This document shows, piece by piece, positions 54,715 to 63,789 of a stretch of DNA of 64,000 nt. A program made the position numbers and the translations under genes. Each line of letters begins with the position of its first letter. Within the stretch, counting starts at the first letter, position 1. Source of the stretch: Geomonas diazotrophica (GTDB taxonomy: Bacteria; Desulfobacterota; Desulfuromonadia; Geobacterales; Geobacteraceae); assembly GCF_018919385.1 (NCBI RefSeq), contig NZ_JAHLMF010000011.1, positions 186,001 through 250,000 of the forward strand, given 5' to 3'. The notes beneath the pieces are model-generated. The model saw only the letters and a program-made list of their open reading frames with translations, was not told the DNA's origin and did not search any database.

Positions 54715-56132
54715 GCACCGTTTTACTCTACGACGACAGTTGCCCCGTCCCGGGCGAGCTCACCGGCCTGATCGGTGCGCAAAGGTTCGGCGACATCGTG
54801 TTCCGCCGCCAGTGCCTCTTCGAGCGCGCCTGCGCCCTGGCCCGCCGCCTCGGCTGGCCCGTGGTGAGGCTTGAAACCGGCAAACCGGCCGAGATGATCG
54901 ACGCCGAACTGGTTCGGCAGCGCTGCTCGCGGGTGGTGCGCATAGCCGGCTTTCTCGTGCCGGCGCTGGAAGCCGTCGCCCTGGACCTCCTTGAGCGGAT
55001 CGGTATCTGCGCCGACAGCTGCCAGGGGACCATGAACGGGGTGCGGGTCCCGCTGCAGGCGACCAGCCTGGAGCGTTTCCGCCGCGGGCCAGACCTTGCG
55101 CTCGCCGCGGAGGGGGACGCGGTGCGGGTCCCGGTGGACGGCGCCTTCGTGGATGTGAGCGAGCAGGTGGGGCTGCTCGATTTCCTGAGCGGCTCCTTCA
55201 ACAGCAGGCATTTCAACAACGTCACCCTGACCCTGCAAAGCGTGGTCAAGCGTTCGGCCAACGCGCGCAAGATACGGGCGGAGCACGACTTCTACGGCCT
55301 GTTGCCGGAGTCGATGCGGCGCTGGTTCGTGATGCCCTACGACCTGACCGTCGGGAAAAACGGCGCGAGCTACGCCATGGAGCGCCTGCTCATGCTGGAC
55401 ATGGGGCAGCAGTGGATCAACGGCGGCTTCGACACGCGGGAGTTCGCCCGCTTCCTCGAGGATATCCTGCACTTCCTCGACGGGCGTGCCCGCCGCTCCT
55501 GCTCGCGGCAGCGGGCGCGCGCCAACTTCGACCGGCTCTACCTCACCAAGGTGCGGGAGCGCCAGGCCGAGCTGCACCCACTGCCGCTCAGGGGGTACCT
55601 GGACGACATGCTGCGTAACGGCAGCAGCTTCCCCTCGCTGGAGCGGCTGCTGGAGTGCTACCTGGACCTGGTGGCGCCGTACCGGGACCGGCAGCCCGAC
55701 TACGAGTGCATCGGGCACGGGGACCTCTGCTTCTCCAACATCCTCTACGACAAGAGGATCCGGCTCTTGAAGCTGATCGACCCGCTTGGGGCCGGCTCCG
55801 AGGACGAGCTCTACACCGACCCGTTCTACGACTACGCCAAGCTGTCCCACTCCGTGCTGGGCGGCTACGACTTCGTGGTCAACGGCCTGAGCGAGATCGT
55901 CGTGGGCACCGACCTGCGGCTGCAGCTGCACACCCCCGAAGCCGACTTCGACGCCTACGCGGCGGTGTTCCTCCCCCCCCTGGAGGCGCAGGGGATCGAC
56001 CTGAAACGGCTGCGCCTCTACGAGGCGTCCCTGTTCCTGAGCATGCTGCCGCTGCATATCGAATCTCCGCACAACATCCTTACCTTCGCCCTGATAGCGG
56101 CGCACATCCTCAAGGAGGTGGGGGAACAGTGA
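54711..56132 (+). CDS. APH-fold kinase-like protein
   Basis: A 473-residue cytoplasmic protein overlapping the previous gene (ATGA). The C-terminal half has the aminoglycoside-phosphotransferase/choline-kinase motifs: catalytic loop CIGHGDLCFSNILYD, then LLKLIDPLGAG with the metal-binding Asp. The N-terminal ~170 residues are an additional domain with a nucleoside/sugar-binding look (MSTVLLYDDSCPVPGE). In glycan clusters such kinases phosphorylate a sugar or choline-like alcohol before nucleotide transfer. The next gene is a nucleotidyltransferase, which supports this. Confidence 0.75.
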   Translation: MSTVLLYDDSCPVPGELTGLIGAQRFGDIVFRRQCLFERACALARRLGWPVVRLETGKPAEMIDAELVRQRCSRVVRIAGFLVPALEAVALDLLERIGICADSCQGTMNGVRVPLQATSLERFRRGPDLALAAEGDAVRVPVDGAFVDVSEQVGLLDFLSGSFNSRHFNNVTLTLQSVVKRSANARKIRAEHDFYGLLPESMRRWFVMPYDLTVGKNGASYAMERLLMLDMGQQWINGGFDTREFARFLEDILHFLDGRARRSCSRQRARANFDRLYLTKVRERQAELHPLPLRGYLDDMLRNGSSFPSLERLLECYLDLVAPYRDRQPDYECIGHGDLCFSNILYDKRIRLLKLIDPLGAGSEDELYTDPFYDYAKLSHSVLGGYDFVVNGLSEIVVGTDLRLQLHTPEADFDAYAAVFLPPLEAQGIDLKRLRLYEASLFLSMLPLHIESPHNILTFALIAAHILKEVGEQ

Positions 56133-56857
56133 CGCAAAAGACCACCATCGTCATCACCATGGCCGGCTTCGGCCGGCGCTTTCTCGACGCGGGCTACACG
56201 GTCCCCAAGTACATGATCCAGGCGCGCGGGCTCACCCTGTTCGACTGGTCCATGAAGGGTCTGCAATCCTTCATCGATACGGGCTCCCCCTTCGTCTTCG
56301 TGGTGCGCGCCGAGGACCGGGCCGCCGACTTCATCCGCGAGCGCGCAGCGGCGCGCGGCATCGGCACCGTCGGCGTCATCGAGCTCGCCGCCCCCACGGA
56401 CGGGCAGGCCACCACGGCGCGCCTTGCCTGCGGCGAGATCGACGGCGCCGCCCCCATGGCCATCTTCAACATCGACACGGGGGTGCAGCCGGGTTTGTTG
56501 CAGCCCGGTCAGGCCGCCGGTTACGGCTGGATCCCCTGCTTCCGCGCCCCCGGCGAGGGGTGGAGTTTCGTGAGGTGCGCCGACGACGGACGGGCCGTGG
56601 AGGTGCGCGAGAAGAACCGCATCTCGGAGCTCGCCACCATCGGCTTCTACTGGTTTTCCTCCGCCGCGCTCTACGCCCGCGCCTATGACGCCTACTACGC
56701 GGTCGCCGGGCGCGAGGAGCGCGGGGAGCGCTACGTCGCCCCCCTGTACAACCAGCTCATCGCCGAGGCGCGGGAGGTGACGGTCACCGAGATACCGTTC
56801 GGGTCGGTCACCCCCCTGGGGACCCCGGACGAAGTCAGCCGCTTTCTCGCCGACTGA
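56129..56857 (+). CDS. NTP-transferase-like protein (capsular glycan type)
   Basis: A 242-residue protein with GTG 56129 overlapping the previous stop (GTGA). N-terminus TTIVITMAGFGRRFLDAGYTVPKYMI is a variant of the nucleotidyltransferase loop (GxGxR...PK), and IFNIDTGVQPG stands at the metal-binding Asp position. It probably activates the sugar or alcohol phosphate made by the preceding kinase. Confidence 0.78.
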   Translation: MTQKTTIVITMAGFGRRFLDAGYTVPKYMIQARGLTLFDWSMKGLQSFIDTGSPFVFVVRAEDRAADFIRERAAARGIGTVGVIELAAPTDGQATTARLACGEIDGAAPMAIFNIDTGVQPGLLQPGQAAGYGWIPCFRAPGEGWSFVRCADDGRAVEVREKNRISELATIGFYWFSSAALYARAYDAYYAVAGREERGERYVAPLYNQLIAEAREVTVTEIPFGSVTPLGTPDEVSRFLAD

Positions 56858-58512
56858 TGGAGAGACCGGTGCCGGAAAAGCCGGCGGTCACGCGACCGTC
56901 CCCGCCAAACGTTGAGCCGGCGCACCGCGCCGAAACTCCGGCGCTGGTCCGCGTCGGCGCGCCCCTTTTCGCCCTGCTGGTCCTGCTGCTGACCTTCTAC
57001 AACACCCTCCCCTATGCGGCCTACGACGCCGCGAAGCTCAGCAAGCTTTTCTGCGCCAAGGCCGTGGCGGTGGGGGGCGCCTACCTGCTCGCCGGGAGGG
57101 TGCTCCGCTTCGTGCACCGGGCGGCCCAAAACGGCCTCGACGAGGAGTCCGGGAACTTCCTCGCCTTCTTCGTCATCTGCGCCGCCTGGTTCGGCTTCTG
57201 GCTCCTCGGCCTGTGGCCCGGGTTCTACATGACCGACTCCTACGGCACGCTCTGGAGCATGTACTCCCTTTCCTTCGACAACTGGTTCTCGGCCCTGCAC
57301 CCGCTTTTGTACCTGGCCCTGTACCAGATCGTTCCCAACGCGGTGGTGGTCCCGATCTTCCAGCTCCTGCTCACCTCCCTGGTCTTCGCCTACGCCCTGG
57401 CGGGGCTGCGCCGGCTCGGCCTTTCCCGGTTCCTCACGATCCTGCTGCTGTTGGCGTTACTGGTGAACGTCCCGGTGATCGCGCTGACCCTGCTGGTCAC
57501 CCGCGACACCGTCTTCTCCGTGGTGCTCTTGTTTTTCGCGCTCTGGATCTTTTTCCGGATCGTGGAGCGGGAGAGGGCTTTTTCGGGGAGGGAGCTCTGC
57601 TTTTGCGCGGCGCTCATCGTTTTTCTCGCCATCTACCGGGGCGACGGCATCGCGTTGCTGCTCGCCGTCCCGCTGCTGCTCGGGCTGAACGGGAGGATCT
57701 CGACGCCGCGGGCGGGGATGCTTTTTTTGGGCGCGCTGCTCATGTTGCAGATCGTCAAGCCCGCCCTGATCAAGGCCCTTGCCATCCCCGACGACCAGAA
57801 GATCGCCTACTCGGTCTCGCTCATGATGAACCCGCTCGGGTACCTGCTGCAAAACGACTACGTCACCGCGACCCCGGAACAGGACCGCAAGGTGCTCGGC
57901 ATGCTCGTCGACGTGGACAAGGTGAAAGAGGTCTCGATCCCGTACGAGATCCCGGCGTTCTGGTCCGGCTACTGGAAGCCGGTCCCGGAAGCCGCCTTCT
58001 CCCGGGTGCGCGCCCTGTACGGCCGCATGATCATGGACAACAAGGCGCTGTTTCTGGCCAACCGCCTGATCTGCTTCTCGGCCAGCACCGGGATGAGGCC
58101 CTACGGTTTCACCTACTGCGACATGGCGCGGGACACAAAGCACGCGCCGCACTTCGACGCGGTCTACAACGAGCCGCTGCACAGAACGCTCTTTCCCGCA
58201 CTCTACCAGCGGCAGGCCGGGTTCATCGCCTCGGCATCGACCTTCACCGGGCTGCACCCGGAAGGGAAGTTCCTGCACTGGAACTTCCTCCCGGAGCTGG
58301 CCCTCGCCCTGCTTGCCCTCGCCCTCTTCCCCTGGTTCCCGGCCACGGCGTCGACCGCCCTGGTCGTCCTGAGCCGGGTCCCGCTGGTCTTCCTGGCGGC
58401 CCCGGCGGGGCAGTTCAAGTACTACTACTCCCTGTACCTGTTCGGTTTCTTCGTGATTTTCCTGCTGATTGCGGAGAGAAAAGGCGCCTGGGCGCGGAAG
58501 GGGCGGCAATAG
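56857..58512 (+). CDS. Large multi-span membrane protein (DUF6020/glycosyltransferase-C-like)
   Basis: A 551-residue membrane protein with 11-12 helices that starts in the stop of the previous gene (TGATG). After helix 3 it has WPGFYMTDSYGTLWSMYS with acidic residues facing the periplasm, and later HPLLYLALYQ and LAIYRGDGIALLLAVPLL, like the GT-C/DUF6020 enzymes that use lipid-linked sugars. A periplasmic domain (about 320-455) precedes the last helices. Probably a polyprenyl-linked glycosyltransferase or a polymerase; last gene of the cluster. Confidence 0.7.
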   Translation: MERPVPEKPAVTRPSPPNVEPAHRAETPALVRVGAPLFALLVLLLTFYNTLPYAAYDAAKLSKLFCAKAVAVGGAYLLAGRVLRFVHRAAQNGLDEESGNFLAFFVICAAWFGFWLLGLWPGFYMTDSYGTLWSMYSLSFDNWFSALHPLLYLALYQIVPNAVVVPIFQLLLTSLVFAYALAGLRRLGLSRFLTILLLLALLVNVPVIALTLLVTRDTVFSVVLLFFALWIFFRIVERERAFSGRELCFCAALIVFLAIYRGDGIALLLAVPLLLGLNGRISTPRAGMLFLGALLMLQIVKPALIKALAIPDDQKIAYSVSLMMNPLGYLLQNDYVTATPEQDRKVLGMLVDVDKVKEVSIPYEIPAFWSGYWKPVPEAAFSRVRALYGRMIMDNKALFLANRLICFSASTGMRPYGFTYCDMARDTKHAPHFDAVYNEPLHRTLFPALYQRQAGFIASASTFTGLHPEGKFLHWNFLPELALALLALALFPWFPATASTALVVLSRVPLVFLAAPAGQFKYYYSLYLFGFFVIFLLIAERKGAWARKGRQ

Positions 58513-58531
58513 CCGGGGCAGATTTGGGGCG

Positions 58532-58571
58532 AAAAAAAACGGCAGGGGGAAGCCTCGAGCTCCCGCTGCCG
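58532..58571 (-). terminator. Terminator of the chemosensory operon
   Basis: CGGCAGCGGGA and TCCCCCTGCCG form the stem (one mismatch) on the minus strand, followed by eight T. It lies between two convergent operons. Confidence 0.8.
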
Positions 58572-58597
58572 GTCGGTGCACGGTGACGGTGCCGCCG

Positions 58598-59647
58598 CTA
58601 GATCATGCCGGCGATGGCATCGGACACCTCGTACAGCGGCACCGCGGCGTCGACGCTGACCGCGTCCGCGACCGCCTTGGGCATGCCGTAGACGATCGCG
58701 GTCTCCTCGGTCTCCACCACGATGCGCCCCCCGGCCTTCTTGATGGCCCGGGCGCCGGCTGCCCCGTCCTTCCCCATCCCGGTCAGCACCACCCCCAGGG
58801 TACGATCCCCACAGACCTCGGCCGCGGAGTCGAAGAGCGCATCGACCGACGGGCAATGCAGGTGCCCGCCGGGGGCCGGGTCGAGCCAGACCTGGAGCGC
58901 CCCGTCCTTGCGCCGAAGCCGCATGTGCCAGCCGGCGGGGGCAAGGTAGACGTTCCCCGCCACCACCACCTCGCCGTCGCTCGCCTCCCGGACCGTCAGC
59001 GCGCTGTGACGGTCGAGCCGCGCGGCGAGCGAGGCGGTGAATCCGGGCGGCATGTGCTGCACGATGAGGATCGGGCAGGGGGGGGGCTGCATCCGCCCCA
59101 AAACCTGCTGCAGCGCGGGGGGGCCGCCGGTCGAGGTCCCCATGACCACGACCTCGGCGCCCTCTCCCTTGGTTCTCCCCCGGGAGGGAGGCGCCGTTCC
59201 CGCCTTGCGTGCCGCGGCGCGCAGCTTTTCCAGGTCCACCCCGGCTGCCACCTTGATCTTCCCGGTCAGCTCCTTGGCCAGGGCGCCGATGTCCATGGCC
59301 CCTCCCGCGGAACTCTTGTCGACGAAGTCGACCGCGCCGATGTCGAGCGCCTTCATGGTCTTCTCCGCACCCTTGCCGGTGAGGCAACTGAACATGATCA
59401 CCGGCGCGGGACACTCCTTCATGATCAACTCGAGCGCTGAGAGGCCGTCCAGGACCGGCATCTGCACGTCGAGGGTGATCACGTCCGGGCGCAGGCTCCT
59501 GGCGAGTTCCACCGCGCTCTCGCCGTTGGCGGCGACACCGACCACCTCGATGTCGGGGCTCTTTTCGAACATCCGCAGGATGGCCCGGCGCACGAAGGCG
59601 GAGTCGTCCACGACCAGGACCCTTATTTTCTTCTGCAAGCCGCCCAC
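58598..59647 (-). CDS. cheB: CheB-type protein-glutamate methylesterase
   Basis: A 349-residue CheB. GTG 59647 is taken because AGGGAG is 7 bases upstream. Receiver domain 5-125 (VLVVDDSAFVRRAI; Asp in VITLDVQMPVLDG), linker, and the methylesterase domain with the catalytic triad: Ser in GTSTGGPPAL, His in IVQHMPPGF, Asp in LTGMGKDGAAG. It removes methyl groups from chemoreceptors. Last gene of the cluster. Confidence 0.95.
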   Translation of the reverse strand: MGGLQKKIRVLVVDDSAFVRRAILRMFEKSPDIEVVGVAANGESAVELARSLRPDVITLDVQMPVLDGLSALELIMKECPAPVIMFSCLTGKGAEKTMKALDIGAVDFVDKSSAGGAMDIGALAKELTGKIKVAAGVDLEKLRAAARKAGTAPPSRGRTKGEGAEVVVMGTSTGGPPALQQVLGRMQPPPCPILIVQHMPPGFTASLAARLDRHSALTVREASDGEVVVAGNVYLAPAGWHMRLRRKDGALQVWLDPAPGGHLHCPSVDALFDSAAEVCGDRTLGVVLTGMGKDGAAGARAIKKAGGRIVVETEETAIVYGMPKAVADAVSVDAAVPLYEVSDAIAGMI

Positions 59648-59651
59648 GCTG

Positions 59652-60500
59652 TCACTCCCTCTTCTGATAGATGATGGCGCCCGGAAAACGAAGCGGCAGG
59701 TACGACGCCTGGGTCCGGGACAGCGACTCCGAATGCCCCAGGAACAGGTAGCCTCCCGGAGACTGCAGGGCGCCGAAGTTGTCCACCACCCGCTTGATGG
59801 TTTGGTCCGCGAAATAGATGAGCACATTCCGGCACAGGATGACGTCGAACTGCTCGCCGGCCGCGCTGTCGGCCAACTCGAGCAGGTTTCCCTGGGCGAA
59901 GCTGGTCCATTTCCTCAGGATGTCCCTCACCGCGAACTTGTCGTCCTGGCGTCTCAGGTACCGCTCGACCAGGTGCGGCTCCGTCGCCCAGAAGGCACGC
60001 TGCGCGTAGACCCCCTGCCGGGCCGCGTCCAGGACCCGCGCGTCGATGTCGACGCCGGTTATGCGCACGTCCCAGTCCCAGGAGAAGCACCCCGACTCCA
60101 AAAGGAGCATGGCGATGGTGTAGGCCTCCTCGCCGCTTGAGCAGCCGGCCGAGAGGATGCGGAGGGTGCGCTCCCCGCGGGCCAGCTTGCGCTCCTTGAG
60201 CGCCGGCAGCACCTCCTGCGCGAGGACCGAGAGCTGTCCGGATTCCCTGAAGAAATAGGTTTCGTTGTTGGTGATGAGGGGGACCAGGCGCTGCCACTCG
60301 GCGCTTCTCCCCGGTGAGAACTTGAGGTAGCTGTAATACTCGGTGAAGCTCTTCAGCCGCAACTCCTGCAGCCGGGGCGAAAGCTTGGCCGCCAGCCCCC
60401 TCTGCGTACCTTCCTCCAGCACCAGGCCGAAGGAGTCCGCCACGAACTCCTTGATAAGCCTGAACTCCTCGGCCTGCATGGCGATCTTCTCCACCATCAT
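59652..60500 (-). CDS. cheR: CheR-type chemoreceptor methyltransferase
   Basis: A 282-residue CheR, coupled to the HEAT gene by ATGA. The helical N-domain (residues 10-80) precedes the SAM domain: RILSAGCSSGEEAYTIAMLL, ITGVDIDARVL and CRNVLIYF. It lacks a TPR extension. Second of two CheR genes in this cluster. Confidence 0.93.
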   Translation of the reverse strand: MMVEKIAMQAEEFRLIKEFVADSFGLVLEEGTQRGLAAKLSPRLQELRLKSFTEYYSYLKFSPGRSAEWQRLVPLITNNETYFFRESGQLSVLAQEVLPALKERKLARGERTLRILSAGCSSGEEAYTIAMLLLESGCFSWDWDVRITGVDIDARVLDAARQGVYAQRAFWATEPHLVERYLRRQDDKFAVRDILRKWTSFAQGNLLELADSAAGEQFDVILCRNVLIYFADQTIKRVVDNFGALQSPGGYLFLGHSESLSRTQASYLPLRFPGAIIYQKRE

Positions 60501-62863
60501 CCGAGGTATTCCCGCTGTGCGAAACTCTGCAGGGCCAACTCCGCCCTCGCCCTGACTTCGGCGCTCTGGTCCTCCTTTCTCACCTGGATCAGCCGCTTCA
60601 GGGGGAGGGTATCGTAGCAGTGGCACAGCGCGTCGATGCAGGCGAGCCGGACGATCTCGCTTTCGTCGTCGAGGAGCTCCAAAAGCGGCTCCACGCTCTT
60701 GACGTCGGCGATCTTCCCGATCACGTCGATGACCCGCTCGCGCAGCTCCGCGCTGTAGCTCTTCTTCATGAGACGGTGCAGCCAGGGGAGCCCGCCGCGC
60801 CCGAACGCCACCAGCGCCTCGAAGGCGTGCCTCCCTACCTCCGCATCGTCGAGCAGCGCCACCAGCTCCGGGACGGTGACGGGGTTGCGCAGCTCCCCGA
60901 GGACGGTGATGGCGTGCTTGCGCACCATGGAATCGGCGTCGTTCACCCCCTTGAGCAGCAGCGGGAGCTCACGTCCGCCGCCGATCTTGCCCAGCACGCG
61001 CAGGGCCGCGATACGCACGCTCCAGTGGGGGTCGCAGACCGCGTCCTCCACCGCCTTGAGCGATTCCTGGTCGGCCAGCTCGCCAAGGGTATAGACCGCG
61101 AGCCGCCTGATGTCGGGATCGGCATGCTTCAGGTAACGCCTGGTGACGAGGTCGGAGGCCTCCCGGTAGGCCAGTTTGCCCAGGGTTTCCACGATGGCGT
61201 ACTCCAGCTGGCGCGAAACGCCCCGGGATAGGTACTCCACCAGGAAGGCGCCGGCCTCACGCGCGCCGATGTCGCCGACCGCGCGGATCACGCAGTAGTC
61301 GAGATCCTCGCGTCCGCTCCCCAAAAGGGCCAGCAGCTCATCCACGAGCATCGGCTCCCCCAGCTCCGCCGCGGCCAGGACAGCCGCCTCGCGCACCGAC
61401 TCCTCCGGATCGCACAGCGCGCGGCACAGAAGCGGCACAGCCTGGGAGACCTGCTGTTTGCCGATGGAACGCACGAGCTCCGCCCGCACCACGGCCTCGT
61501 CATCGAGGCTGAGCAGGCGCAGGTTCTCGACGCCCCCCCCCTGCTTGAGGCACCCCAGCAGCATGGCGGCGCGGCGGCGCGACTGCGGCTCGGGGGAATG
61601 CACCAGTTGGGCGAAAAGATCCAGCACAGGCCCCAGGCGATGGCGCGCCAGGGCGAGGGCCGCCTGCTCGGCCAGCTGGTCGCTCCCCTTTGCCAGCATG
61701 AGTTGCAGTTGCGGCAAGAGCGACTCGTCGGGGAAGGACTGCAGCGTCTCCAGCACCTCGAGCTGTACCGCCTCCTCGTCCTGTTTGAGAAGGCGCGCCA
61801 GTTCCCGCGCATCACAGGGGACGCCGACCCAGCGCAGCGCGCGCAGTGCGACCAGCCGGACCGCGGCGCTGTCATGGTGCAGCGCCGCCAGAAGCTCCCC
61901 CTCGGCCTGCCTCCCCAGCGAGAGGACGGCGTTCTCGACCACCTGGTGGTTGCGCTCGTCCCCCAAAAGCGCGAAGAAGCCGTCCAGGGCGGAGAGCTCC
62001 CCCATCCACCCCAGCAGCATCGCCGCCGCCTGAGACGATTCAGGGTCCCCCTCTTCCTTGAGGATCGATTTGAGCCGCTCCACGCCGCGGCCGGAAACCA
62101 GCTGCCGCAGCCGTTCCTGCTGGGTCCCCACCTCGATGCGGTTTTTGTAGCTCAACTGGTCGTTCAGGCTGTTGTTGATGGACGCCATGGCGCGCGCGAC
62201 GCTGCGCGCCAGCTCCGGTTCAACGAAGGGGAGGATGCCGCCCAGCGCGTAGAGGGCGCGCTGGTCACCGGCCTTCCCGAGCGCGTCGACCACCGCGGCG
62301 CGCAACATTTCGTCGTCGAGCAGCGGCAGCAGGTGCGGCACGGCGCGGTAGTCCCTGAGCTCCCCGATGGCGCAGATGGCGGGGTACTGCAGCCAGAAGT
62401 CCCCCTTCAACAGCTCCAGAAGCGGCACCAGCGCGCTGCGGTCGCCGATCTTGCCGAGCGCCTCGGCCGCGGAATGGCTCACGTTGCTGTCCGGGTCGGC
62501 GAGCGCCCGGATCAGGTGCTCCACCGCGTCCCGGCTGCCGATGTCCCCGAGCATCACCGCGCTGAAGTTGCGGATCTCCTCGTCATCGTCGTCGGTAAGG
62601 AGCCGGCTCAGGCGGGGCACCGCCTCCCCCCCCATCTTCACCAGCACCTCCATGGCGCCGTTTCTCAGGTCGGCGTTGTCGTTGTCGCGAACCGCCGCCT
62701 CGAGGGCGGGGTAGATCTCCTCCATCCCCCGTCCGATGATTGCTTCCAGGGCCTCGTACTTGCGTCCCCGTTCGGCGTCGCCGACGAAGAGGAGGAGCTC
62801 GGGGAGTGAACGTTCCTGCAAGGGGGGGAACTCGGTGCCAAGGGTGTCATAGGGCAGAAGCAT
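60497..62863 (-). CDS. HEAT-repeat scaffold protein
   Basis: A 788-residue protein, ATG 62863 inside the end of the previous CheR gene (17-base overlap), RBS GGAG 10 bases before. Almost all of it is HEAT/PBS-lyase-like repeats of about 31 residues (DLRNGAMEVLVKMGGEAVP; ALGKIGDRSALVPLLELL; RVLGKIGGGRELPLL), roughly 20 copies by pattern. Such proteins are docking platforms. It lies between two CheR genes, as in some Frz/Dif-like or alternative chemosensory clusters of deltaproteobacteria. Confidence 0.88.
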   Translation of the reverse strand: MLLPYDTLGTEFPPLQERSLPELLLFVGDAERGRKYEALEAIIGRGMEEIYPALEAAVRDNDNADLRNGAMEVLVKMGGEAVPRLSRLLTDDDDEEIRNFSAVMLGDIGSRDAVEHLIRALADPDSNVSHSAAEALGKIGDRSALVPLLELLKGDFWLQYPAICAIGELRDYRAVPHLLPLLDDEMLRAAVVDALGKAGDQRALYALGGILPFVEPELARSVARAMASINNSLNDQLSYKNRIEVGTQQERLRQLVSGRGVERLKSILKEEGDPESSQAAAMLLGWMGELSALDGFFALLGDERNHQVVENAVLSLGRQAEGELLAALHHDSAAVRLVALRALRWVGVPCDARELARLLKQDEEAVQLEVLETLQSFPDESLLPQLQLMLAKGSDQLAEQAALALARHRLGPVLDLFAQLVHSPEPQSRRRAAMLLGCLKQGGGVENLRLLSLDDEAVVRAELVRSIGKQQVSQAVPLLCRALCDPEESVREAAVLAAAELGEPMLVDELLALLGSGREDLDYCVIRAVGDIGAREAGAFLVEYLSRGVSRQLEYAIVETLGKLAYREASDLVTRRYLKHADPDIRRLAVYTLGELADQESLKAVEDAVCDPHWSVRIAALRVLGKIGGGRELPLLLKGVNDADSMVRKHAITVLGELRNPVTVPELVALLDDAEVGRHAFEALVAFGRGGLPWLHRLMKKSYSAELRERVIDVIGKIADVKSVEPLLELLDDESEIVRLACIDALCHCYDTLPLKRLIQVRKEDQSAEVRARAELALQSFAQREYLG

Positions 62864-63788
62864 TTTCGACGTTCTCCAATTTCCTGTAGACGAGGCAGGC
62901 CGCATCGGGGACCGCAGCGAGGTCGTGGCTGAAAAGGTGCAGCGGCTCGGCGTCGCCGGTGAAGAGGTGCCCCCCCGGGGCCAGGAGCCGGGAGAGGGTT
63001 TCCACGAGGAGCTGCTGGCAGCTCGGCGCGAAGTAGATCATCACGTTGCGGCAGAACACCAGGTCGAAGCCGCCCCAGCCGGTGGCGAGCTCCGGGGGAA
63101 GCTCTCCCTCCATGAGCTGGTTCAGGTTCAGCGGAATGAAGCGGACCAGCTCCCTCAGCTCTTCCCCCACGAAGGCGCCGCCGGCGGTCGCCGTGAAGTA
63201 TTTGCCGATCAGGTGGGGGGGGATGTTGTGCAGCCGCTCCGTTTCGTAGAAACCCTCCCGCGCGGCCTTGAGGCAGCTCTTGCTGATATCACCGGCCACG
63301 ATCTCGATGTCCCACGCCTTGGGGTAGCGCAACCCCTCCATGAGGGTCATGGCCACCGTGTACGGCTCCTCGCCGGTGGAGCAGCCGGCGCAGAGGACCC
63401 GCAGCTTCATGACGTTTTCGCCGGCGCCGTTCCCGCTTCCCCCCCACGAGCGCATCATCTCCCGCCCCCGCGCCAGCTCCAGCCCTGGCAGCACCGCCTG
63501 CCGCAGGTGCCGGAACTGGTCGGGGTTTCTGAAGAAGAAGGTCTCGTTGATGGTCATCAGGTCGAGCAGGGACGCGTACTCCCCCGGGGTTTGTTCCAGG
63601 TGCCCCAGGTAGGAGCGGTAATCCGCGAGACCCAGCTGCGCCAGCCGGGTCTCCAGCCGCTGCCGGAAAAGTGAGAGCTTGCGGGGGCCGAAGTAGAGCC
63701 TGCTCCTCTGGAAGACCCGTTCACGTATCCGCTCCAGGTACGGGTCCGGCGCCCCGTCCCGGCAGGCCAGGTTTCCCCCGGTTTCCAT
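62847..63788 (-). CDS. cheR: CheR-type chemoreceptor methyltransferase
   Basis: A 313-residue CheR. ATG 63788 starts one base after the chemoreceptor stop. SAM motif VLCAGCSTGEEPYTVAMTL, IVAGDISKSCL and FCRNVMIYF. N-domain RKLSLFRQRLETRLAQLG. It differs from the second CheR in many residues, so it is not a recent copy. Confidence 0.93.
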   Translation of the reverse strand: METGGNLACRDGAPDPYLERIRERVFQRSRLYFGPRKLSLFRQRLETRLAQLGLADYRSYLGHLEQTPGEYASLLDLMTINETFFFRNPDQFRHLRQAVLPGLELARGREMMRSWGGSGNGAGENVMKLRVLCAGCSTGEEPYTVAMTLMEGLRYPKAWDIEIVAGDISKSCLKAAREGFYETERLHNIPPHLIGKYFTATAGGAFVGEELRELVRFIPLNLNQLMEGELPPELATGWGGFDLVFCRNVMIYFAPSCQQLLVETLSRLLAPGGHLFTGDAEPLHLFSHDLAAVPDAACLVYRKLENVENASAL

Positions 63789-63789
63789 C

